Part shown: positions 18,370-31,454 of the stretch, piece by piece
Layout of the letters: each line of letters begins with the position of its first letter
How positions within the stretch are numbered: the first letter of the stretch is position 1
Assembly (NCBI GenBank): GCA_033980235.1
Contig: CM067066.1
Span: forward strand, 34,263,180 to 34,327,179
Direction of reading: 5' to 3'
Length of the DNA: 64,000 nucleotides
Source of the DNA: Diadema setosum
Lineage: Eukaryota > Echinodermata > Echinoidea > Diadematoida > Diadematidae
Position numbers and translations under genes: made by a program
Notes under the pieces: generated by a model
Seen by the model: the letters and a program-made list of their open reading frames with translations, nothing else
Database searches by the model: none
What the model was told of the DNA's origin: nothing

Positions 18370-18900
18370 AAAGCAAAATAATGACATCAATTCACATTTT
18401 TGTATGCTAGTAGGTGGTCTTGCATATCAATACTAAAATTTTATGAGAGCAAAATTATCAGATGAAACTGTTATGCATGAGAAATTCACCTGAAAGTAGG
18501 AAAGTCTTTTGCAAATAGAAAAAGAAATCTTCCTGTCTTATGTAGGTTCCATATCGGTTGATAAGGACGATAATAATAGATGAATTAAAATTATTCATTA
18601 GCGATTTTAGTCACATCCTTCAGATGAAAAAAAAGTTTTAAAAATGTAACTTGCAAGAACTGGGTTATGACATTAGAAGCTCATACTCAGAAATCTTTGA
18701 ATACATGCACTTTCAGAGAAACTAAAGATTTATAGAGTGAGATAGATAATGCGTTTGGCATTACACATACCGATCCAGAATATCCCTGTTGTTCTCAAGG
18801 ATAATTATTCTTTCTCTCTTTCTCGCTTACGACCTTACAACTGTATACTCGTTCAAACTAAATTGTCCAACCCGTGTAAATGAGACTTCGTTCATCAGTG
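18370..18900 (+). repeat. Dispersed repeat, copy 2
   Basis: Diverged counterpart of 11880-12420 in the same orientation. Shared blocks include AGCAAAATTA, TTTTGCAAATA, AGTCACATCCTTCAGATG against AGTCATATCCTGCCTTCAGATG, and GATCCAGAATATCCCTGTTG. Confidence 0.7.
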
Positions 18901-18963
18901 CGTCACTCACGGTTCTCATTTACTAATATCCAATTCAAATCCGTGATTCAAACACAAAATCTC

Positions 18964-18964
18964 G

Positions 18965-19037
<73 letters not shown>

Positions 19038-19048
19038 GGTGTTGTTGT
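18964..19048 (+). repeat. (GTT)n(ATT)n compound microsatellite
   Basis: GTT units pass into ATT units and back to GTT. The leucine-rich translation is not a gene. Confidence 0.95.
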
Positions 19049-19890
19049 TGTTCAGTCTTGTTTCTAGATAGGCCCTTAAGGTGACATAGACACCATACTA
19101 TTGTGGAACCATTGACAAGGCTTGTGATTATCAGCTTTTTGCCTTGTTCCACTAGATTATGAAATTATAGAATAGTATAATGATAATCAAATTTTACAAA
19201 TAGGGCCTAATGATAATGTTGCATAGAATGTAGGCCTACCCGGTTTTAGGCCCTATGATACCTCCATAAAACAATATGAAAACACCCAAGTATTGATTGT
19301 AAAATGGAAATGTCACTTTTTAAAAGTTGTTATGGAGGCGGATATCCTGGGAACATAAAAAGTAAGAAAAAAAAAATCGGATTGCATATTTTCCACCTCC
19401 CTGGCTCGACACGTATAATTAATTTCCAAAGTTATGTGGTGGTGATGGCATACATTTGATCACAGTCTCGCATTAAGTATATTTCCTCATGAAAACCATA
19501 GCATAAGATAAATAATCTGATTCTTAGCCTATCATAAATCATAAGGGTGTTAACGTCATCATACAATTTGATTTATAATTTATACAGAATACACTGTAAT
19601 AATCATACCGTTATCATTTTCATTATTATCATTCAGCGTCTTGACAAAAGGCTAGTGCGTCACGTCGCTATTGGATGCGAAAATTTCGCGAAGAAAACAA
19701 CTTTAAAAACTTCTAAAAGTCAGGCGCCTGCAGGCATTGATATTTATCATATCACCGGGATTTTTCATACAGCGACATAAATCCATCTACGATGATGTTG
19801 AATTCTGCTGACATGTAAACATAAATGAGCGTCATTTAACTTCACGGTTCATAATCGGACTGTTCTGTTCCAGTAAGTCAACATCATACC
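19049..19890. other. Intergenic with a piece of the G-tract-linked repeat
   Basis: TTATGGAGGCGGATATCCTG at about 19326 matches the block at 15176, so part of this stretch belongs to that dispersed family. No gene seen. Confidence 0.5.
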
Positions 19891-19899
19891 GTCACTCAC

Positions 19900-20090
19900 C
19901 CATGTGAAGTTGGCTCCTTATTCAGTTACTTATTCAGTTACTTATTCAGTTACTTATTCAGTTCCTTATTCGGAGTGTGAAGTTGGCTACTTATTCAGCT
20001 ACTTATTCGGAATGTGAAGTTGGCTACTTATTCAGCTCCTTATTCAGTTCCCTATTCGGAATGTGAAGTTGGCTCCTTATTCACCTGCAA
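19900..20090 (+). repeat. Minisatellite of ACTTATTCAGTT units
   Basis: ACTTATTCAGTT and variants occur in tandem, interrupted by three longer units containing CGGAATGTGAAGTTGGCT. It lies about 400 bp before satellite array A but has an unrelated sequence. Confidence 0.9.
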
Positions 20091-20495
20091 TGTACAATCA
20101 GTTTGTCGATGGTATTTTATACAAATAAAACGTTAGACGGTCCCGGTGTAACTGCACTCCGCGCTATCGATCGCCGATGTGACATCGACGTATCGCCCAG
20201 CAATAATACAACATATACATAACACTCGTACGAGATCACATCTGTGAATGTAGTGGATATCTATTGTAGCGCGCTAAAAACTATGGTGGCTCTGAAGAGA
20301 CATCGTTTTCACGGCGTGTTCTCGATCAATTCAGTTGCAATGCTTTTAACAGCTCCACCAGTTTAATTTTTCTAACTCTATTTTTCTAAAGTTAAAAAAG
20401 GAAGGGAATCAAATGGAATGTCATACTAAACATCATCTTTATGTAGGAATGTAAGATATTATTCATTTATACATATATTTCCTCCAATAGTAAAC
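20091..20495. other. Unique-looking flank of array A
   Basis: Higher CpG content around 20140-20200 (CCGCGCTATCGATCGCC). No gene recognised. Array similarity starts at about 20505. Confidence 0.6.
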
Positions 20496-20504
20496 CATAG
20501 CCCT

Positions 20505-23500
20505 CATTGTAACTTTAACTGTAAGGCCCCTACGGCCTGGGCCACTATGTGAGTGGTCAGGTCAGGTTGCTGACATATTAAGCTACATATTCATACCCAC
20601 CAAAATGTGGCTCAGGCCGTTTCATTATTTCTTATGAATATTAAATGAAATACATGGATATGTTGCATTATATATATATCATATTTGTACATGAAAAGCA
20701 GATACACTTTCCCTTTAACTGTCAGGCCCCTACGGCCTGGGCCACTATGTGAGTGGTCAGGTCAGGTTGCTGACATCCTAAGCTACATATTCATACCCAC
20801 CAAAATGTGGCCCAGGCCGTTTCAATATTTCTTCTGAATAAATTAAAGACATGGATATGTAGCATTTTATACATATGGCATTTGCACATGACAAAGACAT
20901 ACACTGTCCCTTTAACTGTCAGGCCACTACGGCCTGGGCCACTATGTGAGTGGTCAGGTCAGGTTGCTGACATCCTAAGCTACATATTCATACCCACCCC
21001 GATGTGGCCCAGGCCGATTCAATATTTCTTATGAATTAATGAAATACATGGATATGTAGCATTGTATATATATGACATTTCTACATGACAAGTACATACA
21101 CTGTCCCTTTAACTGTCAGGCCCCTACGGCCTGGGCCACTATGAGAGTGGTCAGGTCAAGTTGCTGACATCCTAAGCTACATATTCATACCCACCAAAAT
21201 GTGGCCCAGGCCGTTTCAATATTTCTTATGAATTTATGAAATACATGGATATGCAGCATTGTATATATATGACATTTCTACATGAGAAGTACATACACTG
21301 TCCCTTTAACTGTCAGGCCCCTACGGCCTGGGCCACTATGAGAGTGGTCAGGTCAGGTTGCTTACATCCTAAGCTACATATTCATACCTACCCCAATGTG
21401 GCCCAGGCCGTTTCAATATTTCTTATGAATTTATGAAATACATGGATATGCAGCATTGTATATATATGACATTTCTACATGACAAGTACATACACTGTCC
21501 CTTTAACTGCCAGGCCCCTACGGCCTGGGCCACTACATGAGTGGTCAGGTAAGGTTGCTAACATCCTAAGCTACATATTCATACCCACCCCAAAGTGGCC
21601 CAGGCCGTTTCACTATTTCTTATAAATAAAAGAAGTACGTGAATATATAGCAATATAGATATTACATTTTGTACATGGCAACCACATACACTGTCCCTTT
21701 AACTGGAAGGCCCCTACGGCCTGGGCCACTATGTGAGTGGTCAGGTCAGGTTGCTGACATCCTAGGCTACATATTCATACCCACCCCAATGTGGCCCAGC
21801 CCGTTTCAATATTTCTTATTAATAAAAGAAATACATGAATATGTTATATTATATATATAACATTTGAAATTTTCAAGCACATACACTGTCTCTTTAACTC
21901 TCAGGCCCCTACGGCCTGGGCCACTATGTGAGTTGTCAGGTCAGGTTGCTGACATCCTAAGCTACATATTCATACCCACCCCAATGTGGCCCAGGCCGTT
22001 TCAATATTTCTTATGAATTAATGAAATACATGGATATGTAGCACTGTATATATATGACATTTCTACATGACAAGTACAAACACTGTCCCTTTAACTGTCA
22101 GGCCACTACGGCCTGGGCCACTATGTGAGTGGTCAGGTCAGGTTGCTGACATCCTAAGCTACATATTCATACCCACCCCGATGTGGCCCAGGCCGTTTCA
22201 CTATTTCTTATGAATAAATGAAATACATGGATATGTAGCATTGTATATATATCATATTTGTAAATGACAAGCACATACACTATCCCTTTAACTGTCAGGC
22301 CCCTACGGCCTGGGCCACTATGTGAGTGGTCAGGTCAGGTTGCTGACATCCTAAGCTACATATTCATACCCACCCCAATGTGACCCAGGCCGTTTCAATA
22401 TTTCTTATGAATTAATGAAATACATGGATATGTAGCACTGTATATATATGACATTTCTACATGACAAGTACAAACACTGTCACTTTAACTGTAAGGCCCC
22501 TACGGCCTGGGCCACTATGTGAGTAGTCAGGTCAGGTTGCTGACATCCTAAGCTACATATTCATACCCACCCCAATGTGGCCCAGGCCGTTTCAATATTT
22601 CTTATTAATAAAAGAAATACATGAATATGTTATATTATATATATGACATTTGAAATTTTCAAGCACATACACTGTCTCTTTAGCTGTCAGGCCCCTACGG
22701 CCTGGGCCACTATGTGAGTGGTCAGGTCAGGTTGCTGACATCCTAAGCTACATATTCATACCCACCAAAATGTGGCCCAGGCCGTTTCAATATTTCTTCT
22801 GAATAAATTAAAGACATGGATATGTAGCATTTTATACATATGGCATTTGTACATGACAAAGACATACACTGTCCCTTTAACTGTCAGGCCACTACGGCCT
22901 GGGCCACTATGTGAGTGGTCAGGTCAGGTTGCTGACATCCTAAGCTACATATTCATACCCACCCCGATGTGGCCCAGGCCGATTCAATATTTCTTATGAA
23001 TTAATGAAATACATGGATATGTAGCATTGTATATATATGACATTTCTACATGACAAGTACATACACTGTCCCTTTAACTGTCAGGCCCCTACGGCCTGGG
23101 CCACTATGAGAGTGGTCAGGTCAAGTTGCTGACATCCTAAGCTACATATTCATACCCACCAAAAAGTGGCCCAGGCCGTTTCAATATTTCTTATGAATTT
23201 ATGAAATACATGGATATGCAGCATTGTATATATATGACATTTCTACATGACAAGTACATACACTGTCCCTTTAACTGTCAGGCCCCTACGGCCTGGGCCA
23301 CTATGAGAGTGGTCAGGTCATGTTGCTGACATCCTAAGCTACATATTCATACCTACCCCAATGTGGCCCAGGCCGTTTCAATATTTCTTATGAATTTATG
23401 AAATACATGGATATGCAGCATTGTATATATATGACATTTCTACATGACAAGTACATACACTGTCCCTTTAACTGCCAGGCCCCTACGGCCTGGGCCACTA

Positions 23501-26500
23501 CATGAGTGGTCAGGTAAGGTTGCTAACATCCTAAGCTACATATTCATACCCACCCCAAAGTGGCCCAGGCCGTTTCACTATTTCTTATAAATAAAAGAAG
23601 TACGTGAATATATAGCAATATAGATATTACATTTTGTACATGGCAACCACATACACTGTCCCTTTAACTGGAAGGCCCCTACGGCCTGGGCCACTATGTG
23701 AGTGGTCAGGTCAGGTTGCTGACATCCTAGGCTACATATTCATACCCACCCCAATGTGGCCCAGCCCGTTTCAATATTTCTTATTAATAAAAGAAATACA
23801 TGAATATGTTATATTATATATATGACATTTGAAATTTTCAAGCACATACACTGTCTCTTTAACTCTCAGGCCCCTACGGCCTGGGCCACTATGTGAGTTG
23901 TCAGGTCAGGTTGCTGACATCCTAAGCTACATATTCATACCCACCCCAATATGGCCCAGGCCGTTTCAATATTTCTTATGAATTAATGAAATACATGGAT
24001 ATGTAGCACTGTATATATATGACATTTCTACATGACAAGTACAAACACTGTCCCTTTAACTGTCAGGCCACTACGGCCTGGGCCACTATGTGAGTGGTCA
24101 GGTCAGGTTGCTGACATCCTAAGCTACATATTCATACCCACCCCGATGTGGCCCAGGCCGTTTCAATATTTCTTATGAATTAATGTAATACATGGATATG
24201 TAGCATTGTATATATATGAAATTTCTACATGACAAGTACATACACTGTCCCTTTAACTGTCAGGCCCCTACGGCCTGGGCCACTATGTGAGTGGTCAGGT
24301 CAGGTTGCTGACATCCTAAGCTACATATTCATACCCACCAAAATGTGGCCCAGGCCGTTTCAATATTTCTTATGAATAAATTAAAGACATGGATATGTAG
24401 CATTTTATATATATGAAATTTCTACATGACAAGCACATACACTGTCTCTTTAACTCTCAGGCCCCTACGGCCTGGGCCACTATGTGAGTTGTCAGGTCAG
24501 GTTGCTGACATCCTAAGCTACATATTCATACCCACCCCAATGTGGCCCAGGCCGTTTCAATATTTCTTATGAATTAATGAAATACATGGATATGTAGCAC
24601 TGTATATATATGACATTTCTACATGACAAGTACAAACACTGTCCCTTTAACTGTCAGGCCACTACGGCCTGGGCCACTATGTGAGTGGTCAGGTCAGGTT
24701 GCTGACATCCTAAGCTACATATTCATACCCACCCCGATGTGGCCCAGGCCGTTTCAATATTTCTTATGAATTAATGTAATACATGGATATGTAGCATTGT
24801 ATATATATGAAATTTCTACATGGCAACCACATACACTGTCCCTTTAACTGTAAGGCCCTTACGGCCTGGGCCACTATGTGAGTGGTCAGGTCAGGTTGCT
24901 GACATCCTATGAATTTATGAAATACATGGATATGCAGCATTGTATATATATATGACATTTCTACATGACAAGTACATACACTGTCCCTTTAACTGCCAGG
25001 CCCCTACGGCCTGGGCCACTACATGAGTGGTCAGGTAAGGTTGCTAACATCCTAAGCTACATATTCATACCCACCCCAAAGTGGCCCAGGCCGTTTCACT
25101 ATTTCTTATAAATAAAAGAAGTACGTGAATATATAGCAATATAGATATTACATTTTGTACATGGCAACCACATACACTGTCCCTTTAACTGTAAGGCCCC
25201 TACGGCCTGGGCCACGAGTGGACAGGTCAGGTTGCTGACATCCTAAGCTACATATTCATACCCACCCCAATGTGGCCCAGGCCGTCTCAATATTTCTTAT
25301 TAATAAAAGAAATACATGAATATGTTATATTATATATATGACATTTGAAATTTTCAAGCACATACACTGTCTCTTTAACTGTCAGGCCCCTACGGCCTGG
25401 GCCACTATGTGAGTTGTCAGGTAAGGTTGCTGACATCCTAAGCTACATATTCATACCCACCAAAATGTGGCCCAGGCCGTTTCACTATTTCTTATGAATA
25501 AATGAAATACATGGATATGTAGCATTGTATATATATCATATTTGTAAATGACAAGCACATACACTATCCCTTTAACTGTCAGGCCCCTACGGCCTGGGCC
25601 ACTATGCGAGTGGTCAGGTCAGGTTGCTGACATCCTAAGCTACATATTCATACCCACCCCAATGTGGCCCAGGCCGTTTCAATATTTCTTATGAATTAAT
25701 GAAATACATGGATATGTAGCACTGTATATATATGACATTTCTACATGACAAGTACAAACACTGTCCCTTTAACTGTAAGGCCCCTACGGCCTGGGCCACT
25801 ATGTGAGTGGTCAGGGAAGGTTGCTGACATCCTAAGCTACATATTCATACCCACCCCAATGTGGCCCAGGCCGTTTCAATATTTCTTATTAATAAAAGAA
25901 ATACATGAATATGTTATATTATATATATGACATTTGAAATTTTCAAGCACATACACTGTCTCTTTAGCTGTCAGGCCCCTACGGCCTGGGCCACTATGTG
26001 AGTGGTCAGGTCAGGTTGCTGACATCCTAAGCTACATATTCATACCCACCAAAATGTGGCACAGGCCGTTTCAATATTTCTTCTGAATAAATTAAAGACA
26101 TGGATATGTAGCATTTTATACATATGGCATTTGTACATGACAAAGACATACACTGTCCCTTTAACTGTCAGGCCACTACGGCCTGGGCCACTATGTGAGT
26201 GGTCAGGTAAGGTTGCTGACATCCTAAGCTACATATTCATACCCACCAAAATGTGGCCCAGGCCGTTTCACTATTTCTTATGAATAAATGAAATACATGG
26301 ATATGTAGCATTGTATATATATCATATTTGTAAATGACAAGCACATACACTATCCCTTTAACTGTGAGGCCCCTACGGCCTGGGCCGCTATGTGAGTGGT
26401 CAGGTAAGGTTGCTGACATCCTAAGCTACATATTCATACCCACCAAAATGTGGCCCAGGCCGTTTAACTATTTCTTATGAATAAATGAAATACATGGATA

Positions 26501-29500
26501 TGTAGCATTGTATATATATCACATTTGTACATGACAAGCACATACACTGTCCCTTTAACTGTCAGGCCCCTACGGCCTGGGCCATTATGTGAGTGGTCAG
26601 GTCAGGTTGCTGACATCCTTAGCTACATATTCATACCCACCAAAATGTGGCCCAGGCCGTTTCAATATTTCTTATGAATAAATGAAATACATGGATATGT
26701 AGCATTGTATAAATATGGCATTTGTACATGACAAGCACATACACTGTCCCTTTAACTGTCAGGCCCCTACGGCCTGGGCCACTATGTGAGTGGTCAGGTC
26801 AGGTTTGCTGACATCCTAAGCTACATATTCATACCCACCCCAATGTGGCCCAGGCCGTTTCAATATTTCTTTTTGTTTTGTCCCTTTAACTGTCAGGCCC
26901 CTACGGCCTGGGCCACTATGTGAGTGGTAAGGCCAGGTTGCTGACATCCTAAGCTACATATTCATACCCAACAAAATGTGGCCCAGGCCGTTTCAATATT
27001 TCTTATGAATTATTGAAATACATGGATATATCACATTTGTACATGGCAAGCACATACACTGTCCCTTTAACTGTCAGGCCCCTACGGCCTGGGCCACTAT
27101 GTGAGTGGTCACTTCAGGTTGCTGACATCCTAAGCTACATATTCATACCCACCCCAATGTGGCCCAGGCCGTTTTTCTATTTCTTATAAATAAAAGAAAT
27201 ACATGAATATGTAGCATTATATATATGACATTTGTACATGGCAAGCACATACACTGTCCCTTTAACTGTCAGGCCCCTACGGCCTGGGCCACTATGTGAG
27301 TGGTCAGGTCAGGTTGCTTAAATCCTAAGCTACATATTCATACCCACCAAAATGTGGCCCAGGCCGTTTCAATATTTCTTATGAATAAATGAAATACATG
27401 GATATGTAGCATTGTATATATATCACATTTGTACATGAGAAGCACATACACTGTCCCTTTAACTGTCAGGCCCCTACGGCCTGGGCCACTATGTGAGTGG
27501 TCAGCTCAGGTTGCTGACATCCTAAGCTACATATTCATACCCACCAAAATGTGGCCCAGGCCGTTTCAATATTTCTTATGAATAAATGAAATACATGGAT
27601 ATGTAGCATTGTATACATTTGACATTTCTACATGACAAGCACATACACTGTCCCTTTAACTGTCAGGCCCCTACGGCCTGGGCCACTATGTGAGTGGTCA
27701 GGTCAGGTTGCTTAAGTCCTCAGCTTCATATTCATACCCACCCCAATGTGGCCCAGGCCGTTTCAATATTTCTTATGAATAAATGAAATACATGGATATG
27801 TAACATTGTATATATATCACATTTGTACATGACAAGCACATACACTGTCCCTTTAACTGTCAGGCCCCTACGGCCTGGGCCACTATGTGAGTGGTCAGGC
27901 CAGGTTGCTGACATCCTAAGCTACATATTCATACCCACCAAAATGTGGCCCAGGCCGTTTCAATATTTCTTATGAATTATTGAAATACATGGATATGTAG
28001 CATTGTATATATATGAAATTTCTACATGACAAGCACATACACTGTCCCTTTAACTGTCAGGCCCATACGTCCTGGGCCACTACATGAGTGGTCAGGTCAG
28101 GTTGCTGACATCCTAAGCTACATATTCATACCCACCCCAAAGTGGCCCAGGCCGTTTCACTATTTCTTATAAATAAAAGAAATATATTAATATGTAGCAA
28201 TATAGATGTTACATTTGTACATGGCAAGCACATACACTGTCCCTTTAACTCTCAGGCCCCTACGGCCTGGGCCACTATGTGAGTGGTCAGGTAAGGTTGC
28301 TGACATCCTAACCTACATATTCATACCCACCCCAAAGTGGCCCAGGACGTTTTTCTATTTCTTATAAATAAAAGAAATACATGAATATGTAGCATTCTAT
28401 ATATGACATTTGTACATGGCAAGCACATACACTGTCCCTTTAACTGTCAGGCCCATACGTCCTGGACCACTACATGAGTGGTCAGGTCAGGTTGCTTACA
28501 TCCTAAGCTACATATTCATACCCACCCCAAAGTGGCCCAGGCCATTTCACTATTTCTTATAAATAAAAGAAATACATTAATATGTAGCAATATAGATATT
28601 ACATTTGTACATGGCAAGCACATACACTGTCCCTTTAACTGTCAGGCCCCTACGGCCTGGGCCACTATGTGAGTGGTCAGGTCAGGTTGCTGACATCCTA
28701 AGCTACATATTCATACCCACCCCAATGTGGCCCAGGCCGTTTTTCTATTTCTTATAAATAAAAGAAATACATGAATATGTAGCATTCTATATATGACATT
28801 TGTACATGGCAAGCACATACACTGTCCCTTTAACTGTCAGGCCCCTGCGGCCTGGGCCACTATGTGAGTGGTCAGGTCAGGTTGCTGACATCCTAAGCTA
28901 CATATTCATACCCACCAAAATGTGGCCCAGGCCGTTTCAATATTTCTTATGAATATATGAAATACATGGATATGTAGCATTGTATATATATGACATTTCT
29001 ACATGACAAGCACATACACTGTCCCTTTAACTGTCAGGCCCCTACGGCCTGGGCCACTATGTGAGTGGTCAGGTCAGGTTGCTTAAATCCTCAGCTACAT
29101 ATTCATACCCACCCCAATGTGGCCCAGGCCGTTTCAATATTTCTTATGAATAAATGAAATACATGGATATATAGCATTATATATATATATATGACATTTC
29201 TACATGATAAGCACATACACTGTCCCTTTAACTGTCAGGCCCCTACGGCCTGGGCCACTATGTGAATGGTCAGGTCAGGTAACTGCCATCCTAAGCTACA
29301 TATTCATACCCATCCCAATGTGGCCCAGGCCGTTTCAATATTTCTTATGAATTATTGAAATACATGGATATGTAGCATTGTATATATGTGACATTTCTAC
29401 ATGACAAGCACATACACTGTCCCTTTAACTGTCAGGCCCCTACGGCCTGGGCCACTACATGAGTGGTCAGGTCAGGTTGCTAACATCCTAAGCTACATAT

Positions 29501-30280
29501 TCATACCCACCCCAAAGTGGCCCAGGCCGTTTCACTGTTTCTTATAAATAAAAGAAATACATTAATATGTAGCAATATAGATATTACATTTGTACATGGC
29601 AAGCACATACACTGTCCCTTTAACTGTCAGGCCCCTACGGCCTGGGCCACTATGTGAGTGGTCAGGTCAGGTTGCTTAAGTCCTCAGCTACATATTCATA
29701 CCCACCCCAATGTGGCCCAGGCCGTTTCACTATTTCTTATTAATAAAAGAAATACATGAATAAGTAGCATTATGTATATGACATTTGTACATGGCAAGTA
29801 CATACACTGTCCCTTTAACTGTCATTCCCCTACGGCCTGGGCCACTATGTGATTGGTCAGGTCAGGTTGCTTAAATCCTCAGCTACATATTCATACCCAC
29901 CCCAATGTGGCCCAAGCCGTTTCACTATTTGTTATAAATAAAAGAAGTACATGGATATGTAGCATTTTATAGATATTACATTTGTACATGGCAATCACAT
30001 ACACTGTCCCTTTAACTGTTCGGCCCCTACGGCCTGGGCCACTATATGAGTGGTCAGGTCAGGTTGGTGACATCCTAAGCTACATATTCATACCCACCCC
30101 AATGTGGCCCAGGCCGTTTCACTATTTCTTATGAATAAAAGAATTACATGGATATGTAGCATTATATATATATATGACGTTTGTACATGACAAGCACATA
30201 CACTGTCCCTTTGACTGTCAGGCCCCTACGGCCTGGGGGACTATGTGAGTGGTCATTGCAGGTTTCTAACATCCTAAGCT
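20505..30280 (+). repeat. Satellite array A, about 50 monomers of about 196 bp
   Basis: Head-to-tail monomers run CTGTCCCTTTAACTGTCAGG, CCCCTACGGCCTGGGCCAC, TATGTGAGTGGTCAGGTCAG, GTTGCTGACATCCTAAGC, TACATATTCATACCCACC, AATGTGGCCCAGGCCGTTTC, then an AT-rich segment with TATATATATGACATTT. Length is mostly 194-198 bp. Two shortened monomers (near 24909 and 26870) have lost roughly 70-100 bp. Edge monomers are the most diverged, which is usual for satellites. Each monomer has a 14-bp dyad, ACGGCCTGGGCCAC and its complement, about 60 bp apart. No CENP-B-box-like motif was seen. Confidence 0.98.
20725..24163 (+). repeat. 10-monomer higher-order repeat in array A (period 1965 bp)
   Basis: 20725-22689 is repeated almost without change at 22690-24163, where the second copy breaks off. 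The offset is 1965 bp throughout, for example TTCTGAATAAATTAAAGAC at about 20832 and 22797. Parts of the same unit recur later: about 22200-22900 reappears at about 25482-26200. Confidence 0.9.
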
Positions 30281-31240
30281 ACCATTTATACCGCGTAAAC
30301 GCAGTCCTACGCGTATAACTCAAGATGTCACGCCCCTCTGACGGCTTGTGGCAAGTTCATCACAAAAAGAACAACAGACCCTTAATGCAATCAAAATAAT
30401 CGGCCTAATTGTCCAGGGACCCACCTCCCTGACCTAACCATGACCTAATGTAGGGCACTTTCGTCAATCAGTTGATATGACAACATCTCGACGAAATAAA
30501 ATATAATGTTTTTGAAAGCCCTTTATTCTCAAATTTTACACGAGCGGATAGGGAAGGGGGGGGGGGTATCATTAATCTGTTTTCGTGATAACTCAATACT
30601 GGATAAAGCAACTTTAACCAAACTTGATCCAAGGATGAAGTATGATGGGGTTATTTGTTAAGTAATTTATGTTTTACTGAAGTTGGCAGAGGTGAAAGGT
30701 CAAAAGGTCAATGTAAAATGCTGAAAATGTTGGTATTTCCCCTATGTCTATGCAGTAACAAAGGTATTTTCTTGAAACTTAGTGTAGAAATGTACTTCTC
30801 CGTAAAGATTCTCCAGAGAGTTTCATGTCATAAAGTCAAAGTAATAATTCGAAAGTAAGATGGCTGAAAAGTCCTATAATTTAAATTCCTAGGTTGACAC
30901 AAGCCTGCCAAACGTCTAGTGACCATTGTACCGAGTATAAGTACGTAGATCGATTTCAGTGCTTCTGACCCGCTAAACGTCAGAGGGCGGCAGTCACTTG
31001 CGTTTCACCAGCGGCCGTGTAAAATCGGGGGAGTTGATCATCTCATTCAGTGGACGATTCTTTGGTATCACCAAGAATGCACGAGAGAACATCCTCCTTG
31101 GCACAGGGTATCACGATGGAACAACACTGGCTCCAGACACCAGTGAGTGGCAGTGAGATCAAACAATAATTTCAAAGGGATGAATCACCTAGGTTGATGC
31201 TTCGTCATCCTCAATTTCCAGCCGGCATAGATGTAGTCAT
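30281..31240. other. Spacer sequence right of array A
   Basis: No gene recognised. A 12-G run lies at about 30547. The part at 30590-30860 reads like a dispersed animal repeat (GATAACTCAATACTGGATAA, then ACTTTAACCAAACTTGATCC). It contains GAGGTGAAAGGTCAAAAGGTCA-type spaced half-sites at about 30690-30712. Confidence 0.5.
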
Positions 31241-31241
31241 C

Positions 31242-31380
<139 letters not shown>

Positions 31381-31390
31381 GACTGCCAAT

Positions 31391-31416
31391 CAGCCTTTTG
31401 ACAAGGCCTCGTGGCT
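31391..31416 (+). repeat. Solo copy of the AGCCTTTTGACAAGGCCTC terminal motif
   Basis: It matches the inverted termini of the element at 38902-39452, but no partner copy is visible nearby. Confidence 0.6.
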
Positions 31417-31454
31417 GAAGATTGAGACTAACTCGCCACACCGAGAACTGCGAA

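Noticed and set aside
18880..19071. Leucine-rich open frame
   Set aside because: Translation of a GTT/ATT microsatellite.
20505..30280. CRISPR array
   Set aside because: Regular repeats, but the whole 196-bp unit is repeated with no unique spacers, in eukaryotic DNA.
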